Shown here piece by piece: positions 9,655-19,865 of a DNA stretch of 64,000 nt (its first letter is position 1; every line of letters starts with the position of its first letter). The notes under the pieces are model-generated. The model was not told the origin of the DNA and searched no databases. It worked only from the letters and a program-made list of their open reading frames with translations. The DNA comes from JASHPR01 sp963739645 (lineage in GTDB: Bacteria; Actinomycetota; Actinomycetes; Streptosporangiales; Streptosporangiaceae), in the NCBI GenBank assembly GCA_963739645.1, contig CAVUBM010000114.1, positions 372,001-436,000 of the forward strand, given 5' to 3'. The position numbers and the translations under genes were made by a program.

Positions 9655-12600
9655 TCAAGCACTCACCGAGATCGCCGCGGGCTCGCTGTAGCGGGCCCGG
9701 CCGAAGTACATGACCTTGACCAGCGCCCACCAGTGCTGGCCGGGCCGCGCGATGGCCGGCACGGTCACGGCGAAGCGCCAGCGTGACGCTCTCCGCCGGC
9801 CCGGCGGTGAAGCCCCGGGTCCACGGCCGGCCCCCGCCCAGCTGCCGAACGGGGAGACCAGCTGCGCCTCGCCGCGGACCGGCGCCGCGGTGGCGTTGCC
9901 GAGCGTGACGTCGAGCTCGCCGCCTGTCCCCGGGCCGCAGCCGCAGCTCGGGGGCGAGCAGCGCCAGTCGAGCTCGGCGGCGGTCGCCGCCTGATCGGCC
10001 AGGTAGAGCGGGAGCAGGTCGTCGAGCGGCAGGTCCAGGGCGGGGCGGGCGGCTCGCCGATCGTGACCAGCGACCGCGTCTTCGAACCGCTGGCCCGAGC
10101 CGTCGCTGATCTGCGCGGTCACGAAGTGCCGCCCGGCCGGCGTCCCCGGGCCGCGCCCGGACGGCCATGTCCCAGCAGGCGTAGCCGCGGGGCCGCAGGT
10201 CGTAGCGCAGCGGCCCGGATGGCTCCAGTCAGAGCGGTCCCCGGCGCTGCAGCTGCACCGCCCCGGCCGCAGGCTCCGGGCCGCAGGCCACGGTCAGCCG
10301 CAGCTCGGCGCCCGCGCCGTCGTCTCCCGGCGGCTCGCCGCCCGGGCAGGCCAGCGCGATCCGGGCGGGGGACAGGTGCACGGCCACCGGCAGGTTCCCG
10401 GCCGGGGCCGGGCCCTTGCCGTGCAGCCAGTACCGGGCGAAGACCGGCTGGGCGGGCTCGGGGCCGCCGGGCCTGGCTCAGCGGACCGCGGCTCGCGGGC
10501 GGCGGGGGCCGGTCACGGCGGAGCGCGTCATCGGGGAGCGCGGCGGGCGTGAGCACCATGGTCACGGTGCCCGCGGGCGGAACCTCGGCCACGGCGGCGC
10601 CGTCGCTGACCGGCACCGGCGGGCCGTCGTCCTCCTCGCACGGGCCGCTGAGGCTGGCCGCGGCCACGCCGGTGAACAGGGCCACCGACGCGCTCGGCCG
10701 GCCCGGCCTGCCCGGCGATGTCGCGCAGCCGCACGATGACCCCGTCCTGCGGGCCGGGGCTGGGCCGCGCCGGGGGCCAGCGGGTTGCCGCGCGGCTTCA
10801 GCGCCGAGATCAGGGCGGCGGCCGGCGCAACGGTGGCCAGGCTGGCCGTGGCGGGCAGCGGCCCGCCGTGCAGCGCTGGTCTCGCAGGCCAGCAGGCCGT
10901 GGTTGTAGTCCTGCCCGGCCCGGCGCGAACCCGGCGCTGCGCCAGTCGCCAGGCGCCGGCGGCCAGCGCGTACTCGAAGGTGTGGCTCCAGTGCTGCCAG
11001 GCGAAGCTGCTGCCGTCCGGCGTCGTGCGCTGGTCGCCGTCGATCCAGACCCCGCACGGCCAGGCGCTGCACGCGCGCATCAGCGCGATGTGCAGCGTGC
11101 CGTCCGGGGTGACCAGGCTGCTCGGGCGTGCCCCGGTTCAGCAGCGCGACGCTGTGCCCGGCCAGGTCGGCGGGCTCGGTCGCCCCACCGTGCAGCCCCA
11201 CGGCTGCCGGCCGGCCGGCCGCGCGCGGCGACCTCGATGACCGCGTCGGCCAGGTCCTCGACGACCGCCGCGATCGCCGCGGACAGGTCGTCGGCCGGCC
11301 ACGATCAGCACCGGCAGGTCGCGGCGGGCCGCGCAGGTCGGCGCCGGGCGCGAAGGCCTCGGCCCGGCTCTGGACGGCGGGCACCCAGACCCGCGCCGCT
11401 CCCGGGCGCGCCAGCTGGCCGTCCAGCGGCCGCGACGGCCGGGCCGGCTGCGGCCAGCACCTGCGGCGGTGAACGGGTTCTGCGCCGGGCCGCCCAGCGC
11501 GATCCGGAAGTCGGGCAGGTTGGAGTCCACGTCGATCGAGCCGTAGCGCGGGCCGTCGGCCAGCGAGCAGGTCGCCGTCACCCCGGCCGGGCCAGGGCCG
11601 CCACCAGGTCCGCGGAGCCGGCGTCGCGGAGGCCGTAACGGCTCGCTGGGCGACGACCTCGGCGACACCGATGGCGCGCAGCGTCGCGGCCCGCCCGCCG
11701 CGGGGGCGAGCGCGACGCGGGCGGTCGATCCGACGCCGAACCACTCGTGGGCCGGGTTGTCCAGGGTGAAGGCGTGCTGCGCCACGTCGGTGTCAGCGGA
11801 GCCGGGCGGCCGGCCGATCACGGCCAGTGGCGGTCTGGTAGATCGGCAGGCCGCCGGGCACCGCGGGCCGGGAACGCGACCCGCAGCAGCCGGTCCTGGC
11901 CGATCGAGCCGTCCACGTGGGTGCGGAACTCCACCCGCTCGCCGCCGTCCCAGAGCAGGGTCTCCTGGGTCACCCGCAGCTCGCCGAGGGTCAACTCGGC
12001 GACCAGCCGCGGGCCCGACCGGGCAGCGCTCGGCGCGCACCTGCGCCGGGCGCGCCGCCGAGCCGCGTGCCCGGGCCCTTCGGGCAGAGCAGCCACGGGC
12101 CCTCGCCCCAGCGCGGGTGCGGCGTACTCCTCCTGCAGCACCAGCTCGTTGGCCGGGCCGGCCAGCAGCTCGCGTGCCGGCCCGCTTGTCCTGACGCGGG
12201 TCAGCGTGCCGCCCCGGCCGGGTCGGCGGTCGACCCGGAACGCATCCGGTTCTCGATGCCGGTACCGGGCCCGGGCGCCCAGCCGGCGGCGGCGGGCCGT
12301 GGCCGCCGGTCGGCCGGGCCCGGCCAGGTAGGTGCGGTAGCCGAGCCGGGCACGTCGGCCGGCGCGGAACGTCAGGGTCAGCGCTGGCCAGGGTGCCGTC
12401 GGCGTGCCGGGCCACGCCCTCGGCCAGGACGGCACGGTCTGCGCCGGGCTCGTCGCGCAGGCGGCCCGCGGGGCGCCCGGGCCAGGGAAGCCGGCAAGAT
12501 CCGTGACCAGGCCGGACCGGGCGACCGACAGCGTGTTGAAGACGACCACGGCGCGCGCGGCCGGCCCGGGCCGCTCCGCCGCGGCGCCGGTCTGATCGGC

Positions 12601-14164
12601 GGCGGGGCCGTGTCGGCCAGCGCGGCCAGGTGCGCGGCGGCCGCGCGGCGGGCCGCGTCGCCGCGCTCGTGCGCCTCCCGCCAGCCGGCCAGCAGGTCCA
12701 GGTAGACCTGGTCGCCCTCGGTGCCGGTGATCGCGTCGTGGTGCGCGCCGAACACCAGCAGCCGCCAGGCCTTGTCCAGGACTCGGCGCCGGGATAAGCG
12801 GCGCCGGCCAGCCAGGCCAGCGTGGCCAGCCGCTCGCCGTCCTGCACCGCGGTCTCGGCCGCCCGCTGCGCCTGCTTGGTGTCGATGTAGGAGACGTCCT
12901 TGCCCGGTGTACAGCGGGTTCATGTCCCTGGTCTGCGGCGTGATCCAGACGTCACGCTCGGCCGCGTCCTTGCGCACCGCGGCGAAGAACTCCGACGGCA
13001 CCGCGGTCACGAACCGGGGCCAGACGTAGCGGGCGTTCCAGTCCCGGTGGATCCCGGTGGCCCAGCGGGACGGGATCACGTGGTCCGCGCCGACCGGCAG
13101 CAGCACGTTGCGGGTGGCCGCGACCGGCGACGAGCTGGCGGAACTGCTCGTAGGCGGCCTGCTCGGCCGCGTCCAGGCTGGCGGCCCGCTGGATGACCCA
13201 GCCCGCGCCGTAGTGGTTGGCCATGTAGCTGGTCAGCAGCCCGTTGCCGTCCGGCGACAGCCACTCGAACTCGGACGCGAACTGCATCCGCCGGTTGTCG
13301 CCCACGGTCCGGTCCGGGCCCCACTGGTGGAACGGGCCCCTGGCCCAGGACGACTCGGTCAGCCCGGCCGCGGCCATCAGGCCCGGGATAGCCAGGGTCG
13401 TGCCCGAACGCGTCCAGCATCCACGCCGTGCTCGGGTCGGCGCCGAGCGTCTCGCGCTGGTACGCCAGCCCGTAGACGGCGTTGCGGATGGTGGACTCGG
13501 CGCAGGTCAGGTTGGTGTTCGGCTCGTTGTAGCTGCCGCCGACGATCTCGATCCGGCCCGCCTTGATGAACGCGAGCAGGTCGGCGCGGTCCTCGGGGTG
13601 GGCGTCGAAGTGCGGCTTGAGGTAGTCGATCTCGGCCAGCACGAACTTGTAGTCCGGGTCGCGTCTGGCCTCGTCCAGGTGCAGCCGGACCAGCTCGAAC
13701 GCGGTCCGCACGTCGGGCAGGCTGCCGTCGGCGTCGGGCAGGAAGACCCGGGACTGGGTGAACTGGCCCTGGGTGCTCCACCAGACCGGGTCGTAGTGGA
13801 AGTGGCTGACCATCCACATCGTCCAGCCGGTCTCGGCGACGGTGATCGTGGCCGTCAGCTCCGCCCGGCCCGGGCCGGGCCCGGCAGGGTTTCCGCGATG
13901 GCGGTGACCTGCAGCGGGCTGCCCGCCGAGTGCGGGGCCGCGATCTCGACGCCGACCTCGACGTCGGCCTGCCCGTCCGGGGCGGGCCCGGCCGCCGCCG
14001 CGGGCTGCGGGGTGGTCACCGCCGGGCCCTCGACCCGCACGCTGACCGGAGCGCCGGCGGCCGGGCCTGGGCCGTCGCCGGCCAGGCTGACCCGGATGAT
14101 CTGGAGCGGCCGGGCCCGCCGTGCCGCCGAACAGTTCGGTCGAGGTCACGCCCGAAATCCGCAT
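9655..14164 (-). pseudogene. GH38 alpha-mannosidase, multiply frameshifted
   Basis: This is a glycoside hydrolase family 38 alpha-mannosidase of about 1,500 residues when the frames are joined. The catalytic zinc-site start is clear: MVSHFHYDPVWWSTQGQ (about residue 118 onward), and STAWMLDAFGHDPGYPG carries the nucleophile Asp. Before the catalytic domain, a region around 14040-13855 resembles a NEW3-like beta domain. The C-terminus is a beta-sandwich ending PGQHWWALVKVMYFGRARYS. Frames change repeatedly from about 13390 to 9800, while the first third (13850-13390) is clean. Without errors this would be a complete enzyme that removes alpha-mannose from glycans. It is divergent from the ArsR-MFS operon, sharing a 115-base promoter region that contains a perfect 15-bp dyad. 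No signal peptide is evident, so it is probably intracellular. Confidence 0.78.
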
Positions 14165-14247
14165 GCTTCATCGTCGCACGGCACCGGCGCACGGGCATCG
14201 GGCTGTGCCCACGATCAGCCGCGCCGCCCCACCCAGCCTACTTGTCA

Positions 14248-14287
14248 GAAGACATGTTTCGAGCGTAGCATTTCGAAACATGTCTTC
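14248..14287. promoter_or_regulatory. perfect 15-bp inverted repeat, probable operator overlapping the regulator start codon
   Basis: Arms GAAGACATGTTTCGA (14248-14262) and TCGAAACATGTCTTC (14273-14287) match without mismatch around a ten-base spacer. The ATG of the ArsR-type regulator (14280) lies inside the right arm, and the mannosidase start is 84 bases to the left. This is most simply the operator through which the regulator represses itself and perhaps the divergent gene. It could also act as an RNA hairpin masking the start codon. Confidence 0.75.
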
Positions 14288-15029
14288 CGAAGATCGGTCC
14301 CGGCTCGCCGGGCCGGGTTCCGGCACCACGCCGCCGGGCACCCTGCCTCCGGTTGCGGCGGACGGGCCCGGGGGCGAACGCCCGCATCTTGAGATCAGTG
14401 ACCCGAAGATGATGCGAGCACTGGCCCATCCGCTCCGGGTGGCGCTGATCGAGGCCATCGGGCAGGCGGACAGCCAGACGCTGACCGCCACCGAGGCCAG
14501 CGAGCTGCTCGGTGAGTCGCCGGCCAACTGCGCGTTCCACCTGCGCACGCTGGCCAAGTACGGGTTCGTCGAGGAGGCGGGCGGCGGCCGCGGCCGGCAG
14601 CGCCCGTGGCGGCTGCGCTACAGCGGCCTCGAGATCTCGCCGCCCTGGGAGGACCAGGAGACCCGGCTCGCGGTCCAGGCGGCCGCGGGCATCTGGTTCG
14701 ACCGGTGGCTGACCCGGGCGCGCAGCAGGCTGATGCGCATTGTCGGCTACCCGGCCGACTGGCAGGCCGCCGCGATCGCCTCCGAGTACCACCTGTTCCT
14801 GACCGCCCAGGAGGCCCAGGAGCTGAGCGAGCGCATAGACCGCCTGATCGCGCCGTTCAAGGCCCGGTGGGACGACCCATCGCAGCGGCCGGCCGGCAGC
14901 CTGCGCTACGAGGTGCTGGCCTTCGGCTACCCGCTGACCGATCCGCCCGCGCCTGCCGGCGACTCGCCGTCCGGTCCCCCCGCGGCCGCGGGCCCCCCGC
15001 CGGCCGACCCCACCCCCCGAAGGGGCTGA
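14280..15029 (+). CDS. ArsR-family winged-helix transcriptional regulator
   Basis: This is a 249-residue regulator whose core is an ArsR-like winged helix: DPKMMRALAHPLRVALIEAI, then TATEASELLGESPANCAFHL as the helix-turn-helix and LRTLAKYGFVEEAGGGRGRQ as the wing. A helical C-terminal region of about 100 residues (WFDRWLTRARSRLMRIVGYP, AQEAQELSERIDRLIAPF) may bind an effector. There are no ArsR metal-binding cysteines in the usual place. The start at ATG 14280 lies in a perfect inverted repeat; the open frame continues upstream, but that part has no conserved character. The stop is two bases before the MFS transporter start, so regulator and exporter form one operon. Regulator-plus-MFS pairs of this type usually control drug or metabolite efflux. 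Confidence 0.88.
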   Translation: MSSEDRSRLAGPGSGTTPPGTLPPVAADGPGGERPHLEISDPKMMRALAHPLRVALIEAIGQADSQTLTATEASELLGESPANCAFHLRTLAKYGFVEEAGGGRGRQRPWRLRYSGLEISPPWEDQETRLAVQAAAGIWFDRWLTRARSRLMRIVGYPADWQAAAIASEYHLFLTAQEAQELSERIDRLIAPFKARWDDPSQRPAGSLRYEVLAFGYPLTDPPAPAGDSPSGPPAAAGPPPADPTPRRG

Positions 15030-15030
15030 C

Positions 15031-16275
15031 ATGCACCGGCTTTTCTCCCACCGCGACGCGCGGATCTACATCGCGGGCCAGAGCCTGTCCATGATCGGTG
15101 ACAGCGCCCTCTGGCTGGCCATGGGCATCTGGGTCAAGATCCTGACCGGCAGCAACAGCGCGGCCGGGCTGACCTTCCTGGCGTTCATCCTGGGCTACTT
15201 TGCCGCGCCGGTGTCCGGGGCGGTGGCCGACAGGTTCCTGCGCCGCCCCCTGCTGATCGCCGCGAACCTGGGCACGGCGGCGCTGGTGTGCACGCTGCTG
15301 CTGGTGGGCGGCAAGGGCCAGGTCTGGCTGATCTACCTGGTGATGCTCGGCTACGGCGCGTCGAGCAGCCTGATCACGTCCGCGCAGACCGCGCTGCTCC
15401 CCGCGCTGGTTCCTGACGACCTGCTCGGCGAGGCGAACTCCGTGCTGCAGATGGCGCAGCAGGGCCTGCACATGATCAGCCCGCTGCTCGGGGCCGGGCT
15501 GCTGGCCGCGGTGGGGGCCCGGCCGGTGATCCTGCTGGACGCGGGCACGTTCGTGGTGGCCGCGCTGACCGTGCTGGCGCTGCGGACGCGCGAGCCGCGC
15601 CCGGAGCGGCCGGCCGCGCGCTGGCGGGCCCAGTTCAGCGCCGGAATCGAGCACATCGCGCGCACCCCGGCGCTGCGACGCCCCATGATCGCGGGCGTGA
15701 TCGCGGTGACGGCGTTCGGCTTCTTCGAGACCGTGCCGTTCGCGGTCGTGGCGCAGGGCCTGCACCGGACCCCCGAGTTCCTGGGCGTGCTGACCAGCCT
15801 GCAGGGCGTGGGCGGCGTGGCCGGGGGAGTCGTAGCCACCACGGTCATGCGGCGCACCAGCGAGCGCGCCCTGGTGGTGGGCGGCCTGGCCGCCTGCGCG
15901 GCCGCTGCGCTGCTGCTGATCACGGCCTCGCTGCCGCTGATCCTGGTCGCGAGCGCGGCGCTCGGCCTGTGCATCGTGTGGATCAACGTCGGGATCATCA
16001 CGCTTATCCAGCTCCGCACGCCCGCTGCCCTGATCGGACGGGTCGACGCGGCGCTCAGCTTCGCGATTGTGGTGCCCCAGGCGGCCTCGGTCGCGCTGGG
16101 CGCCGCGCTGATCGCGGTGGTGGATTACCGTATCCTGCTGCTCGCCATGGCCACCGTGATCGCGGTCTCCGCGGGGTACCTGGCCGCCGGGCGCGACCCC
16201 GCGGCCGACCCCGGTGCCCCAGCCGGGCCGCAACCGGCGGATAGCATGCCGAGGGAGTCCGCAGGAACATTCTAG
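15031..16275 (+). CDS. MFS transporter (DHA-type efflux permease)
   Basis: This is a 414-residue major facilitator with about twelve hydrophobic segments and the motif-A-like loop GAVADRFLRRPL between helices 2 and 3. A second cytoplasmic loop (ATTVMRRTSERA) marks the C-terminal half. It belongs with proton-driven exporters of small hydrophobic compounds. Its ATG follows the regulator stop by one base, indicating coupled translation, so its expression should follow the ArsR-type repressor. The C-terminal 25 residues are Pro/Ala-rich and cytoplasmic. Substrate unknown. Confidence 0.9.
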   Translation: MHRLFSHRDARIYIAGQSLSMIGDSALWLAMGIWVKILTGSNSAAGLTFLAFILGYFAAPVSGAVADRFLRRPLLIAANLGTAALVCTLLLVGGKGQVWLIYLVMLGYGASSSLITSAQTALLPALVPDDLLGEANSVLQMAQQGLHMISPLLGAGLLAAVGARPVILLDAGTFVVAALTVLALRTREPRPERPAARWRAQFSAGIEHIARTPALRRPMIAGVIAVTAFGFFETVPFAVVAQGLHRTPEFLGVLTSLQGVGGVAGGVVATTVMRRTSERALVVGGLAACAAAALLLITASLPLILVASAALGLCIVWINVGIITLIQLRTPAALIGRVDAALSFAIVVPQAASVALGAALIAVVDYRILLLAMATVIAVSAGYLAAGRDPAADPGAPAGPQPADSMPRESAGTF

Positions 16276-16311
16276 GGACCGAAACCCGCGCAGAGCGGAG
16301 CGTGACTGCCG

Positions 16312-17337
16312 ATGCCTGACCCTCCCGTGACCCTCCGGGACGTAGCGGTCAGCGCTGGCGTGCACCCCGCGACAGCCTCCAGGGCCCTGAACCCGGAGAC
16401 CCGGATCCTGGTCAGCGAGGACACCGCGCGCCGGGTGCTCGACGCCGCGGAAGCCCTCGGCTATCACCCGAACCCGGTGGCCCGCAGCCTGCGGACGCGG
16501 CGCTCGCACACCATCGGGGTGCTGATCCCGGACCTGAACAACCCGCTGTTCCCGCCGATGGTCCGCGGCCTTGAGGACCGGCTGGCCGCCGCGGGCTACG
16601 TCGCGCTGATCGGCAACACCGACTCCGATGACCAGCGCGAGAAGATGGTCTTCGAGCAGATGCGGGCCCGGCACGTGGACGGCCTCGTGCTGGCCACGGC
16701 GCGGCTGCACCATCCGCTGCTGGCCGAGGCGTCCCGGGCCGAGCTGCCGGTGGTGCTGATCAACCGCCTGGCGCAGGACTACAGCTTCCCCTCGGTCTCG
16801 GTGGACAACGAGCGCGGCGTGCGGATGGCCGTCGGCCACCTGGCCGCGCTGGGGCACCGCCGCATCGCGCACATCGCGGGCCCGCAGGAGATGTCCACCG
16901 GGCTCAGCCGGTACCGGGGCTTCGTCACCGCCATGGAATCCAGCGGCCTGCAGGTCGACAGCGACCTGGTCGTGTTCGCCAAGGCGTTCACCGTCGAGGA
17001 GGGGCTGCGGTGCACCCGGCTGCTGCTGGACCGCGGTTCCGGGTGCACGGCCATCGCCGCGGGCAACGACATGCTGGCCGTGGGCTGTTACGCGGCGCTC
17101 GATGATGCCGGGCTGAGCTGCCCGGAGGACATGTCGGTGGTCGGCTTCAACGACATGCCGTTCATCGACAGGCTGCGGCCGCCGCTGACCACCATCAGGT
17201 TCCCGCACTACCAGGTCGGCACCGAGGCCGCCCAGCTGCTGCTGGAGCGGATCGCCGAGCACGGCGGCCCGGTGAAGATCCTCTACCTCGCGCCCGAGCT
17301 GATCGTCCGCGGCTCCACCGCGCCGGCCCAGGGCTGA
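16312..17337 (+). CDS. LacI family transcriptional regulator
   Basis: This is a 341-residue LacI/GalR repressor. The N-terminal helix-turn-helix is VTLRDVAVSAGVHPATASRA and the hinge helix NPVARSLRTRRSHTIGVLIP, followed by a periplasmic-binding-protein-like sensor domain with ISP-type segments (LIPDLNNPLFPPMVRG, DGLVLATARL, VSVDNERGVRMAVGHL, AGNDMLAVGCYAALDDAG, VVGFNDMPFIDRLRPPLTTI). It lies 36 bases after the MFS gene but has its own spacing and may be separately transcribed. Likely targets are nearby: the hydrolase/dehydrogenase divergent promoter at 18.5-18.75 kb holds a CG-centred LacI-like dyad. The ligand is probably a sugar or related metabolite, but the sequence does not say which. 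Confidence 0.95.
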   Translation: MPDPPVTLRDVAVSAGVHPATASRALNPETRILVSEDTARRVLDAAEALGYHPNPVARSLRTRRSHTIGVLIPDLNNPLFPPMVRGLEDRLAAAGYVALIGNTDSDDQREKMVFEQMRARHVDGLVLATARLHHPLLAEASRAELPVVLINRLAQDYSFPSVSVDNERGVRMAVGHLAALGHRRIAHIAGPQEMSTGLSRYRGFVTAMESSGLQVDSDLVVFAKAFTVEEGLRCTRLLLDRGSGCTAIAAGNDMLAVGCYAALDDAGLSCPEDMSVVGFNDMPFIDRLRPPLTTIRFPHYQVGTEAAQLLLERIAEHGGPVKILYLAPELIVRGSTAPAQG

Positions 17338-17352
17338 CGGCAGTATTGCCTC

Positions 17353-17367
17353 GGGGGGCGACCCCCC
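17353..17367. terminator. G6/C6 hairpin between convergent genes
   Basis: Six G pair with six C around a three-base CGA loop, 16 bases after the LacI stop. A C-rich stretch follows and the opposite gene ends at 17445, so it can serve both convergent transcripts. Confidence 0.55.
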
Positions 17368-17444
17368 AGACCCCCCGCGTGCCCCCACCCACCTCCCCTT
17401 CCCCCTTCATGGCCAGCCTCCGGCGGCCGTCGCGGCTGGCGCGG

Positions 17445-18506
17445 CTACCGGCTGAGCTGGCGGGCCATCCAGTCGGCGCTGTAGGGCCGGTGCCGGTAAG
17501 GCACGTTGGCGCACCCGTGGTTGCCCTGCTCGAGGAGCAGCAACTCGGCGGGCCCGGCCGCCTCCTCGGCCAGCTGGCGCGCCTGCTGCCACGGAATGAT
17601 CCGGTCCTGCTGCCCGGCCACGATCAGCGTCGGCGCGGTCAGGGCGCCGCCCCGGCCCGCCATCGTGAGCTCGCCCGCGCGGAGCCTGGCCTGCGCCACG
17701 CTGGCCGACTTCGAGCGCACCAGGAACGCCTCGCGGGTCAGCTCGGGCAGCTGATCCCAGGTCGCGCCGAAGCTGAACGGCCCGCACAGCGCGATGCAGG
17801 CCCGCACCCGGCGGTCGCCGCTGGTCACCCGGGGCGCGTAGTACCCGCCCAGGCTGACCCCCCACACGCCGATCCGCCTCGGGTCGATCCCCGGCATCGC
17901 GCTCACCGCGTCCAGGATGGCCGCGCCTGGCACCTCCCAGTCCGGGCGGATCGCCAGGTCGTACTCGGCTTCTCCCTGCCCGGGGCCGTCGACCGAGAAG
18001 GTGGCCAGGCCGCGCTCGAGGAACAGGCGCTCGGTGCGGCCGAACTCCTCCTTGGCCGAGTCCAGCCCGGGAATCAGCACCACCGCCGGGTGCGGGCCGG
18101 CCCCGGCCGGGCGGCGCATGATCCCCGTCAGCGCGGCGCCGTCGAAGGGGATCTCGACCCGCTCACCTGGCGGGCTGAGATACGGGAGGGCGTCGCTGCG
18201 GCAGCGCACGGCCGCGGCATGGGCCCGGCGCAGCTGGGTGAGGTCCTGGACGAACAGGAACTTGGCGAAGTGGTAGTAGACCGCCGCCTGCGCCAGGTGG
18301 CTGCCGCCGGACAGGCCGTACCCGGCACCGAGCGCCCGCCGGCCGAGGTCCTCGTGCTCGGCGGCGGCGGCGCACCACGCGGCGCACCATCCGTCCCAGC
18401 CGGTGATCCCGGACGTCACGCGCGTGAAGTCGGCCTGGTCCACGCCGTTGGCGATGAACCGTGCGGCCCAGTGCTCGATGGCCATCACCACGCGGCGGTC
18501 TGCCAT
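17445..18506 (-). CDS. alpha/beta hydrolase, 2,6-dihydroxypseudooxynicotine hydrolase-like (DUF1100/FrsA-like)
   Basis: This is a 353-residue cytosolic hydrolase with an N-terminal helical cap (AARFIANGVDQADFTRVT, LAQAAVYYHFAKFLF) followed by an alpha/beta hydrolase fold. The nucleophile elbow is GVWGVSLGGYYAPRV, the oxyanion region HPAVVLIPGLDSAKEEF, the acid Asp probably in VAGQQDRIIPWQQA, and the His in LEQGNHGCANV. Cap plus fold matches the group that includes 2,6-dihydroxypseudooxynicotine hydrolase and related C-C bond hydrolases or esterases. The gene is monocistronic and divergent from the hydroxyacid dehydrogenase, so the two may be co-regulated in breakdown of one compound. The natural substrate is unknown. 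Confidence 0.9.
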   Translation of the reverse strand: MADRRVVMAIEHWAARFIANGVDQADFTRVTSGITGWDGWCAAWCAAAAEHEDLGRRALGAGYGLSGGSHLAQAAVYYHFAKFLFVQDLTQLRRAHAAAVRCRSDALPYLSPPGERVEIPFDGAALTGIMRRPAGAGPHPAVVLIPGLDSAKEEFGRTERLFLERGLATFSVDGPGQGEAEYDLAIRPDWEVPGAAILDAVSAMPGIDPRRIGVWGVSLGGYYAPRVTSGDRRVRACIALCGPFSFGATWDQLPELTREAFLVRSKSASVAQARLRAGELTMAGRGGALTAPTLIVAGQQDRIIPWQQARQLAEEAAGPAELLLLEQGNHGCANVPYRHRPYSADWMARQLSR

Positions 18507-18757
18507 GCGACCAGTCTTGCATCCGATTGCACGAAATCCAGGGCCCCACGGCGCCTGCTACATCCGATTAGGTAACAGCTTGCCCATGTGCCGTTGACAA
18601 CCCAGCCGGCCGTGGTCCAGGCTCGACGTGCAAACGATTGTGCCGACGGCAACCGGGTGGCGGCACGGCCAGCTACCCGCTGAGCAGCACGGCTGGTCGC
18701 GCGGTGAGCAGACCGTCAGCAGCAGGAATCAGCGGCAAGGTTCAGGCGGTGGACGAC
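18507..18757. promoter_or_regulatory. divergent promoter region with repeats and a LacI-like half-dyad
   Basis: This region separates the hydrolase and the dehydrogenase. CATCCGATT occurs twice as a direct repeat (18520-18528 and 18561-18569). A TTGACA hexamer (18594-18599) faces the dehydrogenase, without a good -10 partner. CAAACGATTG (18631-18640) has the CG-centred CAA-n-CG-n-TTG core typical of LacI-family operators. Site assignments are inferred from pattern only. Confidence 0.4.
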
Positions 18758-19724
18758 ATGGCAGACCGGCTCAGTGACCGTCGGCTCGGCTGGCTGGGAA
18801 CCGGGCGCATGGGCCTGGAGCTTGTCCGCCGCCTGCTGGCCGCTGGCTGTGACGTCTCGGTCTATAACCGGACGCGGGCCAAGGCACAGCCGCTCGCCGA
18901 CCTCGGGGCGAAGGTCGTTGACTCAGCGTCGGACCTGGCCCGCTGCGACATCGTCTTCACCTGCGTCGGCACGCCGCAGGACCTGACCGACGCCGTCCTC
19001 GGCCACGGCGGGCTGATATCCGGGACCGCGATGCCTTCCGTCCTCGTGGACTGCTCCACCGTCTCGGCCGAGGTGTCCGCGGACGTCCGCGAGCGGCTGG
19101 CCGCCCGCGGCACCGCGCTGCTCGCCGCGCCGGTGATGGGCAACCCGCGGGTGGCCGCCGCGGGCAGGCTGACCCTCGCGGTCTCCGGCCCGCGCGACGC
19201 CTTTGACGCCGCCGAGCCCTACCTGAACCTGCTCGGCGCGGGCTGCACGTACGTCGGTGACGGCGAACTGGCACGGACGGTGAAAATCTGCCATAACCTC
19301 TTCCTCGGAATCGTCGCCCAGTCCATGGCTGAGGTTGTTGTCCTGGCCGAAAAGAGCGGGATCAGCAGGCAGGCGTTTCTCGCCTGCCTCAACTCCAGCG
19401 TGATGGGGTCGCTGTTCACGCGCTACAAGACACCCGCGTACGTCAACCTCGACTTCACGCCCACGTTTACCGCGACGCTGCTGCGCAAGGACTTCGACCT
19501 CGGGCTGGCCGCCGCGCGGGACCACGAGGTCCCGATGCCGGTGGCCTCGCTCGTGCACCAGCTGGTGCAGAGCCTGGTCGGCCACGGCTATGCGCGAGCA
19601 GGACTTCGCGGCGCTCCTGCAGCTCCAGGCGCAGGCGGCCGGCCTCGAGCTGGTCAGCGAGGACGCGGAGGTCACCGACGGCCTGGAGCCGGGCACCGGT
19701 CCCGAGGAAGCGACAACACGGTGA
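18758..19724 (+). CDS. NAD(P)-dependent beta-hydroxyacid dehydrogenase (3-hydroxyisobutyrate dehydrogenase family), one frameshift
   Basis: This is a dehydrogenase of the HIBADH/tartronate-semialdehyde-reductase family that oxidises a beta-hydroxyacid. The Rossmann start is LGWLGTGRMGLELVRRLLAA, followed by NRTRAKAQPLADLGA, the substrate-binding block VLVDCSTVSAE, the substrate-contact segment APVMGNPRVAAAGRLTLAVS and the catalytic-Lys region ARTVKICHNLFLGIVAQS. The frame breaks near 19593, where an extra C follows TATGCG; the normal C-terminus EQDFAALLQLQAQAAGLELV resumes and stops at 19722-19724. ATG 18758 is used, and GTG 18749 is possible. It precedes the amino-acid-type ABC importer by 140 bases and could act in valine breakdown or on another imported compound. 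Confidence 0.88.
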
Positions 19725-19747
19725 GCCGCCTGGCGTCACCACCTGCG

Positions 19748-19764
19748 GCCCGGCCCAGCCGGGC
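19748..19764. terminator. 7-bp GC hairpin after the dehydrogenase
   Basis: GCCCGGC and GCCGGGC pair perfectly around CCA, 24 bases after the dehydrogenase stop and about 100 bases before the binding-protein gene. It suggests the importer operon is a separate transcription unit. Confidence 0.45.
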
Positions 19765-19865
19765 TGTTCCTGCCGTCCCGGTGGATGCCACCCAGGGTCC
19801 CCGCAGCGCGCCGCCGGCGCAGGCCTTCACCGGGTAATTCACATGGAAGTGGAAGGAGGGCCGGG

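Noticed and set aside
14857..17388. Long open frame of over 800 codons on the minus strand across the regulator, MFS and LacI genes
   Set aside because: It is antisense to three well-supported genes and is made of His/Arg/Gly-rich low-complexity sequence, the usual third-position artefact of very high GC.
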